Below, piece after piece: positions 27,347-43,047 of a DNA stretch of 64,000 nt (positions are counted from its first letter, which is position 1; each line of letters opens with the position of its first letter). Below the pieces are notes generated by a model. That model was not told where the DNA came from. It ran no database searches and saw only the letters and a list, made by a program, of their open reading frames with translations. The position numbers were made by a program, and so were the translations under genes. Origin of the DNA: Deinococcus aerolatus (GTDB lineage Bacteria; Deinococcota; Deinococci; Deinococcales; Deinococcaceae); NCBI RefSeq assembly GCF_014647055.1, contig NZ_BMOL01000007.1:134267-198266 (forward strand), written 5' to 3'.

Positions 27347-29293
27347 CTATCCTGCGGCTTTCCCCACCTGCCCGGCGTAGAACTCCGCAATGCCGGCGGC
27401 GATAGCCTGGGCGAAGCGTTCGCGGCCCTCAGGACTGCCCAGCGCCCGCAGGTTGCCCGCGTCGGTCAGGTAGGCGGTTTCCACCAGCAGGCTGATCTGG
27501 GTGGTGGGCCGGGTCAGGGCCAGATCCGCGCCGGGTTTGAGGCCCGCGCCCGGCCCCAGGTCCGGCAGCCGGGCGCGCAACTGCCCCAGAATGCTGCCGG
27601 CCAGCGCCGCTGCCTGCGGATGGGTGAAGTAGATTTCCGGGCCACGGACGCCGCGCGGGTCACGCCCGTCCGGCAGGGCGTTGGCGTGGATGGACACCAG
27701 CAGATCGGACCCGCTGGCCTCGGCGCTCAGGCCGCGTTCGTACAGGCCCACGGTGATGTCGGAGATGCGGGTCAGGTTGACGTTGGCCCCCAGGCTGCGC
27801 AGCACCTCGGCGGCGCGCAGGGTGATGGGCAGCATCAGCGCCTTTTCCGGCACGCGCAGGCTGCCCGCCCCGCCGTTCTGGCTGCCGCCGTGCCCGGCAT
27901 CCAGGGTGATGGTCCGCCCCTCCAGCGGACGCGCCGGGTTCAGCACCGGGGGCCGCCGGACACTCAGCACCAGATCCGGTCCGTCGTAGTTGGCGGTAAA
28001 GCCCCAGGCCTGTGTTCCGTTCAGGTTCAGCGCCACCCGCGTCACGCCCAGGGCCAGCGGGCGCACCTCCACGCCGCCCAGCAGTGGGTCCCGGTCCTCC
28101 AGCACAGTCAGCGGCTGCGCGAAAGGGCCGTATAGCGTGACGGCCAGCCGGCGGCCCCCCTCCTCCTGCTCCAGCCGGAACGGCAGCCGCACGCCGCCCA
28201 GCGGAATCCGGACACGCAGGTCAGCAACAGGGGCAACCGGAATGGGCTCTGCCTCGCGCCTGGGCACAGAGACAGGCCCCAGAGTCACGCCAACAGCCGG
28301 CGCAGGAACGGGCGGAATCTCTTCGGGCGGCAGGGTCGGCACCCCTTCGGCAGGCTCCAGCATGGGCGGCCCGGCGGGCAGTTCCGGCAGGGCAGGACGG
28401 TCCAGCGTGATGGCCCCGCCGGCTGCCTGTGCGGCGGCGCCGGGGCTTACAATCAGCTGCTCCGCCGTGATCAGGGCGCTCACACCAGGGGCCAGGCGCG
28501 CACGCACGTCCCCGCCCTGACGGCCCATCAGCACAAACGTCATGCCGCCGCGCGGGTAGACCAGCGCCCGGCCTTCCAGCGTGGTGACGGCGAGGTTGGA
28601 CTGGTTCAGGCCCAGCCCCTCCACGCTGCCGGGTTTCTGCGTGCCCAGCCGCGCCCCGCCCCCGGTGCTGAGGCGTCCGGGGGCCACCGCCGTCACGGTT
28701 TTGCCATCCTGACCCGTCAGCGTGAAGGTGAAGATGGCCTGCTGAAACTGCGCCGCGGTGGGCACAACGAAGGTGGCGCGGTACGTCCCGGCTGGCCCCT
28801 CGCGCATGGGGGCGGGAGCGGCCCGGCCCAGCCGGTAGGCGGCCCGGCCCCCCGGTGAACCCTGGAAACTCAGCTCCACGCTGCGCTCGGCGGGCGAGTC
28901 TCCGGCAAGATCCCAGAACTCGCGCACCGCTTTGGGCTGGACGCTCTGCGCGTCAATCACTGTGGGCCGGGCCGCCGCCGCCTGTGCCACGGTGCGGATC
29001 ACCTTCAGGACAGTCACGCCCGACTGCCCCTCCTGACGGGCCACCAGCCGCAGGTCGTTGATGCCGGGTTTCAGCGGCCACCACTCCATGAACAGGCCGT
29101 CCGGCCCAACGTTGACGCTGCGGCCGTCCACGGTCAGGCTCGCGCCGGGGGTGACGCTGCCTTCCAGAATGACGTGACCAAAGGCGACGCGGTGGCCGTT
29201 TTCCGGGTAGGCGACGAACACGTCCAGGGCGGCCCGTGCGGCGCAGGCCAGGGAGAGCGCGGCGAGGGCAAGCAGAACGCGGCGGGAACGCAT
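27347..29293 (-). CDS. N-acetylmuramoyl-L-alanine amidase (AmiC-type) with large N-terminal region
   Basis: Zinc amidase that cuts the bond between N-acetylmuramate and the stem peptide. After a signal peptide (LLALAALSLACAARA), roughly 440 residues form beta-rich and Pro-rich regions, starting with an Ig-like segment (VFVAYPENGHRVAFGHVILEGSV). The C-terminal Amidase_3 domain begins at ITLDAGHGGSQNGG with ligand histidine, then PEKAL (Glu ligand), LLVSIHANAL (His ligand) and LLVETAYLTDAGN (catalytic Glu). Length 648. The middle may bind the cell wall or outer membrane. TACACC lies 7 bases before the ATG. Confidence 0.92.
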   Translation of the reverse strand: MRSRRVLLALAALSLACAARAALDVFVAYPENGHRVAFGHVILEGSVTPGASLTVDGRSVNVGPDGLFMEWWPLKPGINDLRLVARQEGQSGVTVLKVIRTVAQAAAARPTVIDAQSVQPKAVREFWDLAGDSPAERSVELSFQGSPGGRAAYRLGRAAPAPMREGPAGTYRATFVVPTAAQFQQAIFTFTLTGQDGKTVTAVAPGRLSTGGGARLGTQKPGSVEGLGLNQSNLAVTTLEGRALVYPRGGMTFVLMGRQGGDVRARLAPGVSALITAEQLIVSPGAAAQAAGGAITLDRPALPELPAGPPMLEPAEGVPTLPPEEIPPVPAPAVGVTLGPVSVPRREAEPIPVAPVADLRVRIPLGGVRLPFRLEQEEGGRRLAVTLYGPFAQPLTVLEDRDPLLGGVEVRPLALGVTRVALNLNGTQAWGFTANYDGPDLVLSVRRPPVLNPARPLEGRTITLDAGHGGSQNGGAGSLRVPEKALMLPITLRAAEVLRSLGANVNLTRISDITVGLYERGLSAEASGSDLLVSIHANALPDGRDPRGVRGPEIYFTHPQAAALAGSILGQLRARLPDLGPGAGLKPGADLALTRPTTQISLLVETAYLTDAGNLRALGSPEGRERFAQAIAAGIAEFYAGQVGKAAG

Positions 29294-29370
29294 ACGCGAA
29301 GGTGTAGCACGCGGGCATGAGGCAAAACTTCACGCCGCCGGGGCGCGCCCGACGTATCCTGCGCCCATCC

Positions 29371-30513
29371 ATGACTGATCCCCTGGTCACCACCTACCGG
29401 GCGCGCGAGGCTCAGTACGCTGCGCTGCGGGACGCCGCGCTGGCGCACACCACCCGGCTGATCGAGGAAGCGGGGCTGAAGGTTCACAACATCACAGGCC
29501 GGCTGAAACGCCCCGAGAGTCTGGCGGACAAGCTGCGCCGCAAGCCGGGGCGCTACCGCAGCCTGGAGGACGTGACCGATCTGGTGGCCGTGCGCGTCAT
29601 CACCTATTTCGAGTCGGACGTGGCCGCCGTGTCCAGGCTGCTGGAGGCCCACCACGAGGTCAACTGGGAACATTCGGTGGACAAGAGCATGATGCATGAC
29701 CCGGACCGCTTCGGATACATGGGCGTGCATTACGTGGTGCGGGTGCCGCCGGGACTGGAACAGGTGATGCCGCCCGCCACCGGGGCAGCGCCGCCCATGC
29801 CTGATCTGATCCCTGCGGGTCAGCACTACGAGGTACAGATCCGCTCGATTCTCCAGCACGCCTGGGCCGAGATCGAGCATGACCTGGGCTACAAGAACCG
29901 CGAGGCCGTCCCGCGCGAGGTTCAGCGCCGCTTCTACCGGCTGGCCGGACTGCTGGAAATGGCCGACGAGGAGTTCATGGCCCTGGACCGGCTGTCGCGC
30001 GACTATGCCGCCACCCTGCCCGAGCGCGTCCGGACCGAGCCGGACAGCGTGTTCATTGACGCCCAGAGCATCGGTCACCTGCTGGAAGTCTCGCCGGTGC
30101 GCGATCTGGATGAGGCGGTGGCCGACGCGCTGGGCGTGCCGCTGCTGACCCGCTGGCCCGATCCGGAACGGCCCCAGCGCCTTGCCACGCTGCTGCACTA
30201 CGTCGGCGTGCATTCGGTGGGCGGGCTGCTGGGCGAACTGCGGCGCAACAGGCGCGACATTCTGGACTTCGCCGTCCGCCTGCTGCCGCGTCTGCCACAG
30301 GCGTGGCTGCCCGCCGGCGGCGCCCGCCCCGGCACCGGGCTGGTGAATCACGCCCTGCTGCGCGCCTGCGCCAACCCCAGCCTGAGTCCGCAGGAAATCA
30401 TCAACGCGCTGGACATGTCCGGCATCCTGAGCACGCGCCAGATGGTGGACACCGTGCTGGAAACCTACGCCGAGGTGGCGGGCGAGACCGAGCTTGATCC
30501 TCGCCATTCGTAG
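29371..30513 (+). CDS. Small alarmone synthetase (RelA/SpoT synthetase domain) with C-terminal extension
   Basis: Predicted to make (p)ppGpp or related alarmones from ATP and GDP/GTP. The synthetase domain spans about residues 20-210: [20 protein letters not shown], the GYMGVHYVV segment, and [23 protein letters not shown], which is the strongest signature. There is no hydrolase, TGS or ACT domain. The usual GYRS-x-H reads GYMGVH here: the tyrosine and histidine remain but the arginine is methionine. A C-terminal extension of about 170 residues, helical and unrecognised, makes it (380 residues) longer than RelP or RelQ. It starts 77 bp from the divergent amidase gene. Confidence 0.85.
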   Translation: MTDPLVTTYRAREAQYAALRDAALAHTTRLIEEAGLKVHNITGRLKRPESLADKLRRKPGRYRSLEDVTDLVAVRVITYFESDVAAVSRLLEAHHEVNWEHSVDKSMMHDPDRFGYMGVHYVVRVPPGLEQVMPPATGAAPPMPDLIPAGQHYEVQIRSILQHAWAEIEHDLGYKNREAVPREVQRRFYRLAGLLEMADEEFMALDRLSRDYAATLPERVRTEPDSVFIDAQSIGHLLEVSPVRDLDEAVADALGVPLLTRWPDPERPQRLATLLHYVGVHSVGGLLGELRRNRRDILDFAVRLLPRLPQAWLPAGGARPGTGLVNHALLRACANPSLSPQEIINALDMSGILSTRQMVDTVLETYAEVAGETELDPRHS

Positions 30514-30618
30514 TAGACCATTCGGAGTGAAACAGGGCCTGGGAGCAGATTGAGCCGAAAGGGCTGATGGGCCCTGGCAGGCTCCGGGCCGCGTCCGTAT
30601 TCTGTCGCCCAGTCCCCC

Positions 30619-30798
30619 TTGCACTCCTTCCGCATTTCCTGTATTCTTTTTCTTCGTGCGCTGACCAGGAAGGGCCTGGCAGCCGGAAGGTACCCCCATT
30701 TTCAATATCCACGGATATGCTGTTCGGAGCCACGCGCTCGTTGGGACAAAGGCATTTGGTGGTCACTGGGGCAACGTGCTTTCCCGAAAGGACTACAA
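30619..30798 (+). promoter_or_regulatory. Promoter and about 145-nt 5' leader of the DEAD-box helicase gene
   Basis: TTGCAC (30619-30624) and TATTCT (30642-30647) are 17 bp apart, so the transcript should begin near 30654, about 145 bases before the ATG. The leader includes a small hairpin (CCAGG, AAGGG loop, CCTGG, about 30665-30679), a second -10-like TATGCT (30716-30721), and AGGA ending 6 bases before the start codon. Long structured leaders are typical of cold-induced helicase genes. The stretch 30514-30618 shows nothing recognisable. Confidence 0.55.
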
Positions 30799-32610
<1,812 letters not shown>

Positions 32611-32631
32611 GCGGTAAGGAATAAAAATAAA

Positions 32632-32663
32632 AGAGCGCCCCTGCCTGATGGCGGGGGCGTTCT
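32632..32663 (+). terminator. Terminator after the DEAD-box helicase gene
   Basis: AGAGCGCCCCTGCC (32632-32645) pairs with 32650-32663 over 14 bp with G-U pairs around a TGAT loop. It begins 21 bp after the stop codon. The tract after it is short in T, so efficiency may be moderate. Confidence 0.65.
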
Positions 32664-32734
32664 ACTGCACCGCCGAGAAGTCCGGCGTTCGACAGTCGAT
32701 TGGCCTGGACCTGTATTTCCCTTATCTAGCCCTC

Positions 32735-32772
32735 TTGCCTTTCCCCCTCCCCAAACCCGTAAGCTGTACGGC
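32735..32772 (+). promoter_or_regulatory. Promoter of the ilv leader transcript
   Basis: TAAGCT (32760-32765) lies 7 bp before the ATG of the leader peptide. TTGCCT at 32735-32740 is a possible -35, at a rather long spacing of 19 bp. The arrangement predicts that the leader peptide is read from a leaderless transcript start. Confidence 0.5.
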
Positions 32773-32826
32773 ATGAGTGCGAACCTCGTGGTCGTAATTC
32801 TCAGCATCGGGGGTTTCCGAGGCTGA
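32773..32826 (+). CDS. ilv leader peptide, rich in Leu, Val and Ile
   Basis: A 17-codon ORF, MSANLVVVILSIGGFRG, has seven branched-chain residues among codons 5-12 (L, V, V, V, I, L, then I). It stands 64 bases before ilvB and just before a perfect terminator hairpin. This is the classic make-up of an attenuation leader for branched-chain amino acid biosynthesis: shortage of charged Leu/Val/Ile tRNA stalls the ribosome here. The ATG itself is 7 bp after a -10 hexamer, so it appears to be translated without a ribosome-binding site. Confidence 0.85.
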   Translation: MSANLVVVILSIGGFRG

Positions 32827-32880
32827 GCAACGCGCCATGCCGCACACCCCCGCCCCAGCCGAGGCGGGGGATTTTTTTTA
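32808..32880 (+). promoter_or_regulatory. ilvBNC attenuator: antiterminator and terminator
   Basis: The terminator has CCCCCGCC (32847-32854) paired with 32863-32870 around an 8-base loop, followed by A and eight T. The leader-peptide codons contain CGGGGGT (32808-32814), which is fully complementary to ACCCCCG (32846-32852), the 5' arm of that terminator. The two pairings exclude each other. A ribosome stalled at the Val/Ile/Leu codons upstream leaves 32808-32814 free to block the terminator; a ribosome that reaches the stop codon covers it and lets the terminator form. A further pairing, CGGCATG (32769-32775) with 32836-32842, could hold the leader together. Confidence 0.8.
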
Positions 32881-32889
32881 GGAGGCTTT

Positions 32890-34664
<1,775 letters not shown>

Positions 34665-34668
<4 letters not shown>

Positions 34669-35273
34669 CCGATCCCGTCCCCTACGATCAACTGCTGTCC
34701 ATCCTGGTGCGCGACGAACCGCGCGTGTTGACCCGCATCACGGCGCTGTTCGGGCGGCGCGGCTACAACATCAAGAGCCTGAGCGTGGGCAACACCGAGC
34801 ACCCCGGCGTCTCGCGCATGACCATCGTGGTCCACGGCGACCGGGGCGTGGTGGAACAGGCCATCCGCCAGCTGGAGAAGCTGCACGACGTGATGAAGAT
34901 CATCGACCACAGCCTGGAAAAGTATGTGGACCGCGAGCTGGTGCTGGTCAAGGTGGCCATCACGCCCGAGAGCCGCGTGGAGGTGCGCCAGATCGCCGAG
35001 GACTTCCGCAGCCGGATTGTGGATGTGGGTCGCCACGCCTTAACCTTTGAAGTCACGGGCGACGAGGGCAAACTGACCGCCTTTATCGAGCAGATGCGCC
35101 CCTTCGGCATCCTGGAGACCATGCGGACGGGCCGCATTGCCCTGACGCGCGGCAGCAACGCGGAGATCGCCAGCCACATCTACCATGAGGGCGAGACGCA
35201 GACACTGCGCCCCGTGGTCGAGGGTGTGGAAGCGCGTGAGGAACGGGCGCGTGGAGTTCCGAATCTGTTCTAA
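34665..35273 (+). CDS. ilvN: Acetolactate synthase, small (regulatory) subunit
   Basis: Regulatory partner that gives valine feedback inhibition. The N-terminal ACT domain (LSILVRDEPRVLTRITALFGRRGYNIKSL) and VSRMTIVVHGD are standard, with the C-terminal domain following from about residue 80. Length 202, a little longer than the usual 160-180 because of a charged tail. Translationally coupled to ilvB through an ATGA overlap. Confidence 0.95.
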
Positions 35274-35425
35274 ATGGCGCTTGAATTGACCGGCATGCTG
35301 GAGGGGTGCCTCTCAAGTCAGCCCCCCTGTGCAGCTGACTTGCCCTGAGCCAAAGCTGAGGGGAACTGTCTTCCTCCCCTAGCCCACATTCCCCCCCAAC
35401 CCCTCACCTGTAGGAGAATCCCCCA
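35274..35425 (+). promoter_or_regulatory. ilvN-ilvC spacer with two hairpins and a possible short ORF
   Basis: CAAGTCAGC (35314-35322) pairs perfectly with 35334-35342. Directly after it CCCTGAGC (35343-35350) pairs with 35355-35362 except for one mismatch. A 24-codon frame from ATG 35274 to TGA 35346-35348 runs over the first hairpin and contains five leucines. Neither hairpin is followed by a T-run. The structures could adjust ilvC message stability. The ORF may be chance. AGGAG precedes ilvC by 9 bases. Confidence 0.4.
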
Positions 35426-36436
<1,011 letters not shown>

Positions 36437-36457
36437 GCTTCCGGCGGTTCAAGGATG

Positions 36458-36485
36458 ACCCTCTCCTGTCTGGAGGGGGTTTTTT
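36458..36485 (+). terminator. Terminator of the ilvBNC operon
   Basis: ACCCTCTCC (36458-36466) pairs with GGAGGGGGT (36472-36480) through nine positions, one of them G-U, around a 5-base loop, followed by a run of six T (36480-36485). It lies between the ilvC stop and the converging priA stop. Confidence 0.85.
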
Positions 36486-36500
36486 CTGCTTCTCCGGTGC

Positions 36501-39017
<2,517 letters not shown>

Positions 39018-39130
39018 ATCCCGCAGGCTAGCGCAGCGCGGTATTGGGCAACGGTGAGCGGAGGGACTGACCGCCCGCATCCTGAACCCACGCTCAGCAA
39101 CTCCAGCGGCAACAATGGCGTAATGGGGGC

Positions 39131-39364
39131 ATGAAACTTCCACGCACCCGCACGGTCAAGGGCAACCCCAGACGTTCCGCCTCTACCCTGAGCAAACTGC
39201 TGGTCTACGCGCCGATGGCCCTGCAGGTGATCGGCCTGCTACGCCGCAGCCGGAAGGTCAAACGCGGCAAGTACCTCAAGGCGCGCAAGCGGGACCGCGC
39301 CCTCGACTTTCTGCTGGGCCAGGCCGAACGTCGGCTGGGCGGCGCGGGGCGCAGGCGGCGCTGA
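39131..39364 (+). CDS. Small basic protein of unknown function
   Basis: A 77-residue Arg/Lys-rich protein with one hydrophobic stretch (LLVYAPMALQVIGLL) between two strongly basic ends. No family is recognised. It could be membrane-associated or bind nucleic acid. An upstream three-codon frame (ATG 39123 to TGA 39132-39134) overlaps its ATG and lies 6 bases after AACAAT, an arrangement like that before rbfA but weaker. It is divergent from priA. Confidence 0.6.
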   Translation: MKLPRTRTVKGNPRRSASTLSKLLVYAPMALQVIGLLRRSRKVKRGKYLKARKRDRALDFLLGQAERRLGGAGRRRR

Positions 39365-39424
39365 GCGCTGGCCCCGGTCACCACACTCCTTTCTCACACC
39401 CGGCGGCGCGGCATACTGGCCCGC

Positions 39425-40537
39425 ATGAGTGCCCCTGCAGAACTGCTTGCCGACCTGGCCCAGAGTCTGGGCGCAGACGCAGTGGGCTGGGCGGCGGCAC
39501 AGGTGCCTGCCGGGGCGGTGGAGGAATACGCCCGCTGGCTGGACGCTGGACGTCACGCAGGGATGGCCTACCTGGAACGGCAGCTTCCGGCACGGGCCGA
39601 TCCGTCCTCTCGGCTGGAAGGCGTGGGCAGCGTGCTGGTGCTGGGCGTGTCGCACGCCTTCGAGGACCCGCCCAGACCCCCGGACGGCGTCCGGGTGGGG
39701 CGTGTCGCCCGCTACGCCTGGACACCGGACTACCACGATCAGTTGCAGCCCCTTCTGACCCGCCTGGAAACCGAGGCCGCCGCGCTGGGCGTCCGGGCGC
39801 GCGGCTACGTGGACCACGGCCCAGTGATGGAACGCCTGTTTGCCTCGGGCGCGTTCCTGGGCTGGCGGGGCAAGTCGGGGATGCTGGTCAGCACGCATCT
39901 GGGCGCGTTCGTGACGCTGGCCGTGCTGCTGACGGACCTGCCATTTGGAGGCACGGGCGAGGCCCACCCGGACCGCTGCGGCCGGTGCTTCCGCTGCGTG
40001 GCCGCCTGCCCGACGAACGCGATTGGTGGTGACCGCGCCATCGACGCCCGGCGCTGCATCTCGTACCTGACCATCGAACACCGCGGCGCCATTCCATCCG
40101 AATTCCGGGAGGGAATAGGCGAGTGGCTGTTCGGCTGCGACGTGTGCAGTGAGGTTTGCCCGTGGTCCCACAGGGCCGGGCCGCTGGCTGAATTGCTGCG
40201 GCCACAGCCGGAACTGGCGAACCCCGATTTGGGGGCCTTTTTCGGCATCGGGGAAAGGGAATTCAATCGGCGTTTTGTGGGCACGGCGTTTCTGCGCCCG
40301 CGCCGCAAGGGGATGGCCCGCAACGCGCTGACGGTGCTGGGCAACACCCGCGCGCCCGAGGGCTGGCCGCTGCTGCTGGCCGGCATATCAGACCCCGCCC
40401 CCGAAGTGCGTGAGGCGGCGGCCTGGGCCCTGGCCCGCTGGGGCGAACTGGACCGGGTCCGCGCCCTGCTGAGTGACCCGGACGAACTGGTGAGCGGCAG
40501 TGCGGCCCGTTTGCTGTCCAGTTCCCCAGTTGTCTAG
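39425..40537 (+). CDS. queG: Epoxyqueuosine reductase QueG
   Basis: Cobalamin- and iron-sulfur-dependent enzyme that performs the last step of queuosine formation in tRNA. Two 4Fe-4S motifs are present: DRCGRCFRCVAACPTNAI and FGCDVCSEVCPWS, with CISYLTIEHRG between them. The N-terminal domain holds the cobalamin site, and the last 60 residues form HEAT-like repeats that bind tRNA (ALTVLGNTRAPEGWPLLLAG, VREAAAWALARWG). Length 370. CATACT lies 7 bases before the ATG. queA is encoded at 18.8-20.0 kb. Confidence 0.95.
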   Translation: MSAPAELLADLAQSLGADAVGWAAAQVPAGAVEEYARWLDAGRHAGMAYLERQLPARADPSSRLEGVGSVLVLGVSHAFEDPPRPPDGVRVGRVARYAWTPDYHDQLQPLLTRLETEAAALGVRARGYVDHGPVMERLFASGAFLGWRGKSGMLVSTHLGAFVTLAVLLTDLPFGGTGEAHPDRCGRCFRCVAACPTNAIGGDRAIDARRCISYLTIEHRGAIPSEFREGIGEWLFGCDVCSEVCPWSHRAGPLAELLRPQPELANPDLGAFFGIGEREFNRRFVGTAFLRPRRKGMARNALTVLGNTRAPEGWPLLLAGISDPAPEVREAAAWALARWGELDRVRALLSDPDELVSGSAARLLSSSPVV

Positions 40538-40611
40538 CCCGCCGTCAACAGCATCAAGAATCTTGGGGCAAATGTCAGATACCTGACGCTCGACTTGCCT
40601 ACCATGACTGT

Positions 40612-41487
40612 GTGCGCGCCGTCTTCCTGCTTTCCCTGCTTGGCCTCGTGTCCCTGAATACCGGCCTGTCCCAGTCCACGCCTCCCGCCCCCTCGCCCAC
40701 CCCTGCTCCGGCCGCCGCGCCAGCCACACCGCCTATCCTGACTCCCACCGTCGTCAACCGTTACCCGCATGACCGCGCCGCCTTTACAGAGGGCTTCCAG
40801 TACCTCGGCGACGGCACCTACATCGAGAGCACCGGACTGGTGGGTGAGTCCGGCGTGCGGCGGGTGGACCTGAAGACCGGCAAGGTGCTGGGCAAGGTGG
40901 CAACGCCACTGGTGACTGCCTTCGGCGAGGGGGTCACGGTGCTGGGCGGCCTGGCGTACCACCTGACGTGGCAGGACGGACTGGCCTTCGCCTTTGACAT
41001 GGCCACCATGAAAGAGGTGGGGCGTTACCGCTACAGCGGCGAGGGCTGGGGCCTGACCACCAATGGCCGCGACCTGATCATGAGCAACGGCACCCCCACG
41101 CTGGTCTGGCGCGATCCCAAAACCTTCGCCGCCACGCGCCGCGTGACCGTCACCGACGGCGGGCAACCGGTCAAGAATCTCAACGAGCTGGAATACGTGC
41201 AGGGCAGCATCTACGCCAATATCTGGCTGACCGACCGGATTGCCCGCATCGACCCGCAGAGCGGCAAGGTCACCGCCTGGATCGACGTGGCGGCCCTGAC
41301 CCGCGAGGCCAGCACCAACGCGGCCAAACTGGGCAGGCCGCTGACCTTCGACGACATTCCCAACGGCATCGCCTACGTGCCAGAGCGCGGCACGCTGCTG
41401 CTGACCGGCAAACGCTGGGGCACCGTTTTTGAGGTCAAGGTACCTGGCGTGGGCCTGACCAACGGACGCGCCCAGCCGCGCCGATAA
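40612..41487 (+). CDS. Glutaminyl-peptide cyclotransferase, exported
   Basis: Plant-type five-bladed beta-propeller glutaminyl cyclase, which converts N-terminal glutamine to pyroglutamate. A signal peptide (VFLLSLLGLVSLNTGL) and a Pro/Ala-rich linker to about residue 45 precede the catalytic domain: RYPHDRAAFTEGFQYLGDG, ESTGLVGESGVRRVDLKTGKV, LNELEYVQGSIYANIWLTDRI and DIPNGIAYVPERGTLLLTGKRW are family blocks. The start is a GTG at 40612, 6 bp after TACCAT (leaderless). The protein should act in the cell envelope. It converges on tmk, with 3 bases between stops. Confidence 0.9.
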   Translation: MRAVFLLSLLGLVSLNTGLSQSTPPAPSPTPAPAAAPATPPILTPTVVNRYPHDRAAFTEGFQYLGDGTYIESTGLVGESGVRRVDLKTGKVLGKVATPLVTAFGEGVTVLGGLAYHLTWQDGLAFAFDMATMKEVGRYRYSGEGWGLTTNGRDLIMSNGTPTLVWRDPKTFAATRRVTVTDGGQPVKNLNELEYVQGSIYANIWLTDRIARIDPQSGKVTAWIDVAALTREASTNAAKLGRPLTFDDIPNGIAYVPERGTLLLTGKRWGTVFEVKVPGVGLTNGRAQPRR

Positions 41488-41490
41488 GGC

Positions 41491-42147
41491 TCAGCGGTCC
41501 ACGTCCGGAAGGAGTGATTGGACTGCTGCCCAGACTGCGTGTTCCAGCTCAGCCTCGTTCCGGGTGGCGTCCAGAACCATGAAACGGCCCGGCTCTGCCG
41601 CTGCCAGCTCCAGAAAGCCCTGCCGCAGGCGCTGATGGAAGGCCAGATCCGCACGCTCCAGTCGGTCTGGCTGGCCACGCCGCGCCGCCCGTTCCAGGCC
41701 CAGTTTCGGGTCGAGGTCCAGCAGCACCGTCAGGTGGGGCCACAGCCCGCCTGTCGCCGCTGCCGTGATGCCACGCAGCAGTTCGGCGTCCAGGCCGCGC
41801 CCGGCGCCCTGATACGCCAGACTGGAATCGGCGTAGCGATCGCAGACCACCACCTCTCCCCGGCCCAGCGCAGGCCGGATGACGTTGGCGACGAGTTGCG
41901 CGCGGCTGGCGCTGTACAGCAGGAATTCGGGCAGCGGGTCGATGGTCAGGTCAGGATCGAGCAGCACCTCCCGGACGCGCGTGCCCAGCGGCGTGCCGCC
42001 CGGCTCGCGGGTGACGGTGTGGGGCCGGCCGGCCGACTCCAGCCGCCGCAGCAGTCGGCCGATCTGGGTGCTCTTGCCCGCGCCCTCCGGTCCCTCGAAG
42101 GAGACGAAGAGGCTGGAACCAGGGCGGGCCGGGGGCTGCGAAAGCAC
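41491..42147 (-). CDS. tmk: Thymidylate kinase
   Basis: Phosphorylates dTMP to dTDP. P-loop SFEGPEGAGKSTQ near residue 20, the DR motif in VVCDRYADSSLAYQG, and the LID region RRGQPDRLERADLAFHQRL. Length 218, normal. The start is the GTG at 42147, three bases after the stop of the NIF3 gene, so the two are cotranscribed. Confidence 0.95.
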   Translation of the reverse strand: MLSQPPARPGSSLFVSFEGPEGAGKSTQIGRLLRRLESAGRPHTVTREPGGTPLGTRVREVLLDPDLTIDPLPEFLLYSASRAQLVANVIRPALGRGEVVVCDRYADSSLAYQGAGRGLDAELLRGITAAATGGLWPHLTVLLDLDPKLGLERAARRGQPDRLERADLAFHQRLRQGFLELAAAEPGRFMVLDATRNEAELEHAVWAAVQSLLPDVDR

Positions 42148-42150
42148 GGC

Positions 42151-42936
42151 TTACAGGCCCGTTGGGTGGTGCAGAAACTGCCAGGGCAGCCCGAACTCCT
42201 CTTCGATCTTCGCGGCCAGAGCGCGAACGCCAAAGACCTCGGTTTCGTAGTGTCCGGCGAACACCACGTTTACGCCGTATTCGAAAGAGTCGTGGAAGTG
42301 CTTGTGTTCCGGCTCGCCGGTCAACAGGGTGTCCAGGCCCATTGCCGCCGCCTCGGCCACCGCGCCTGCGCCGCCGCCGCTGACGATGCCCAGACGTTTG
42401 ACGGTGGGCTGGCCCCCGCCGTGAACGAGGCAGATCTCGCCGGTCAGTTTCTGCACGCGGTCGGCGAAGTCCTGCAAGGTCTGCTCGAAGGGCAACTCCC
42501 CGGCCAGACCGATCTTGTGGCCCGCCCAGTCACCGAAAGGTACGCGGTTTTCCAGCGACAGCGCCCCCGCGATCATGGCGTTGTTGCCGATCTCCGGGTG
42601 GGCGTCCAGCGGAATGTGGGCGGCGTACAGATTGAGGTCCGCCGCCAGCGCCGTTTGCAGGCGGGTGCGGTGCGGCCCGGTGACGGCCAGCGGATCGCCC
42701 CAGAACAGCCCGTGATGCACCAGCAGAAGGTCCGCGCCGCTATCTGCCGCGTGCTGAAGCGTCTTGGCGCTGGTGTCCACGCTGGCCGCGACACGGGTGA
42801 TGGTTCCAGTGCCCTCGATCTGAAGGCCGTTCATGCTGGGATCGGGGTAGGCGTCGATTTTAAGGTAGTCGCCCAGCCAGCGCACCAGAGCGTCACGGCT
42901 GATTTCAGCGGGCTTGCGGGAAGAGGCATCGGTCAT
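42151..42936 (-). CDS. NIF3-like dinuclear metal center protein
   Basis: NIF3/YbgI family, sometimes annotated as GTP cyclohydrolase type 2, but with no agreed function. Metal-binding residues are in LLLVHHGLFWGDP, LNLYAAHIPLDAHPEIGNN and near the C-terminus in VFAGHYETEVFG. Length 261, the short form without the inserted domain. The ATG at 42936 is 6 bp after TACAAT, a very good -10, and has no ribosome site, so the message is probably leaderless. Confidence 0.92.
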   Translation of the reverse strand: MTDASSRKPAEISRDALVRWLGDYLKIDAYPDPSMNGLQIEGTGTITRVAASVDTSAKTLQHAADSGADLLLVHHGLFWGDPLAVTGPHRTRLQTALAADLNLYAAHIPLDAHPEIGNNAMIAGALSLENRVPFGDWAGHKIGLAGELPFEQTLQDFADRVQKLTGEICLVHGGGQPTVKRLGIVSGGGAGAVAEAAAMGLDTLLTGEPEHKHFHDSFEYGVNVVFAGHYETEVFGVRALAAKIEEEFGLPWQFLHHPTGL

Positions 42937-43047
42937 GCGGGCATTGTAGAGGTGGGGGCACGGGGCCAATGCCTCTGCAACCACTGGAAACGAGCGGGCC
43001 AGCCCACCCCGCGCTGGAGGAAGGGCTGGCCCGCTCTGCCGCCGGAA

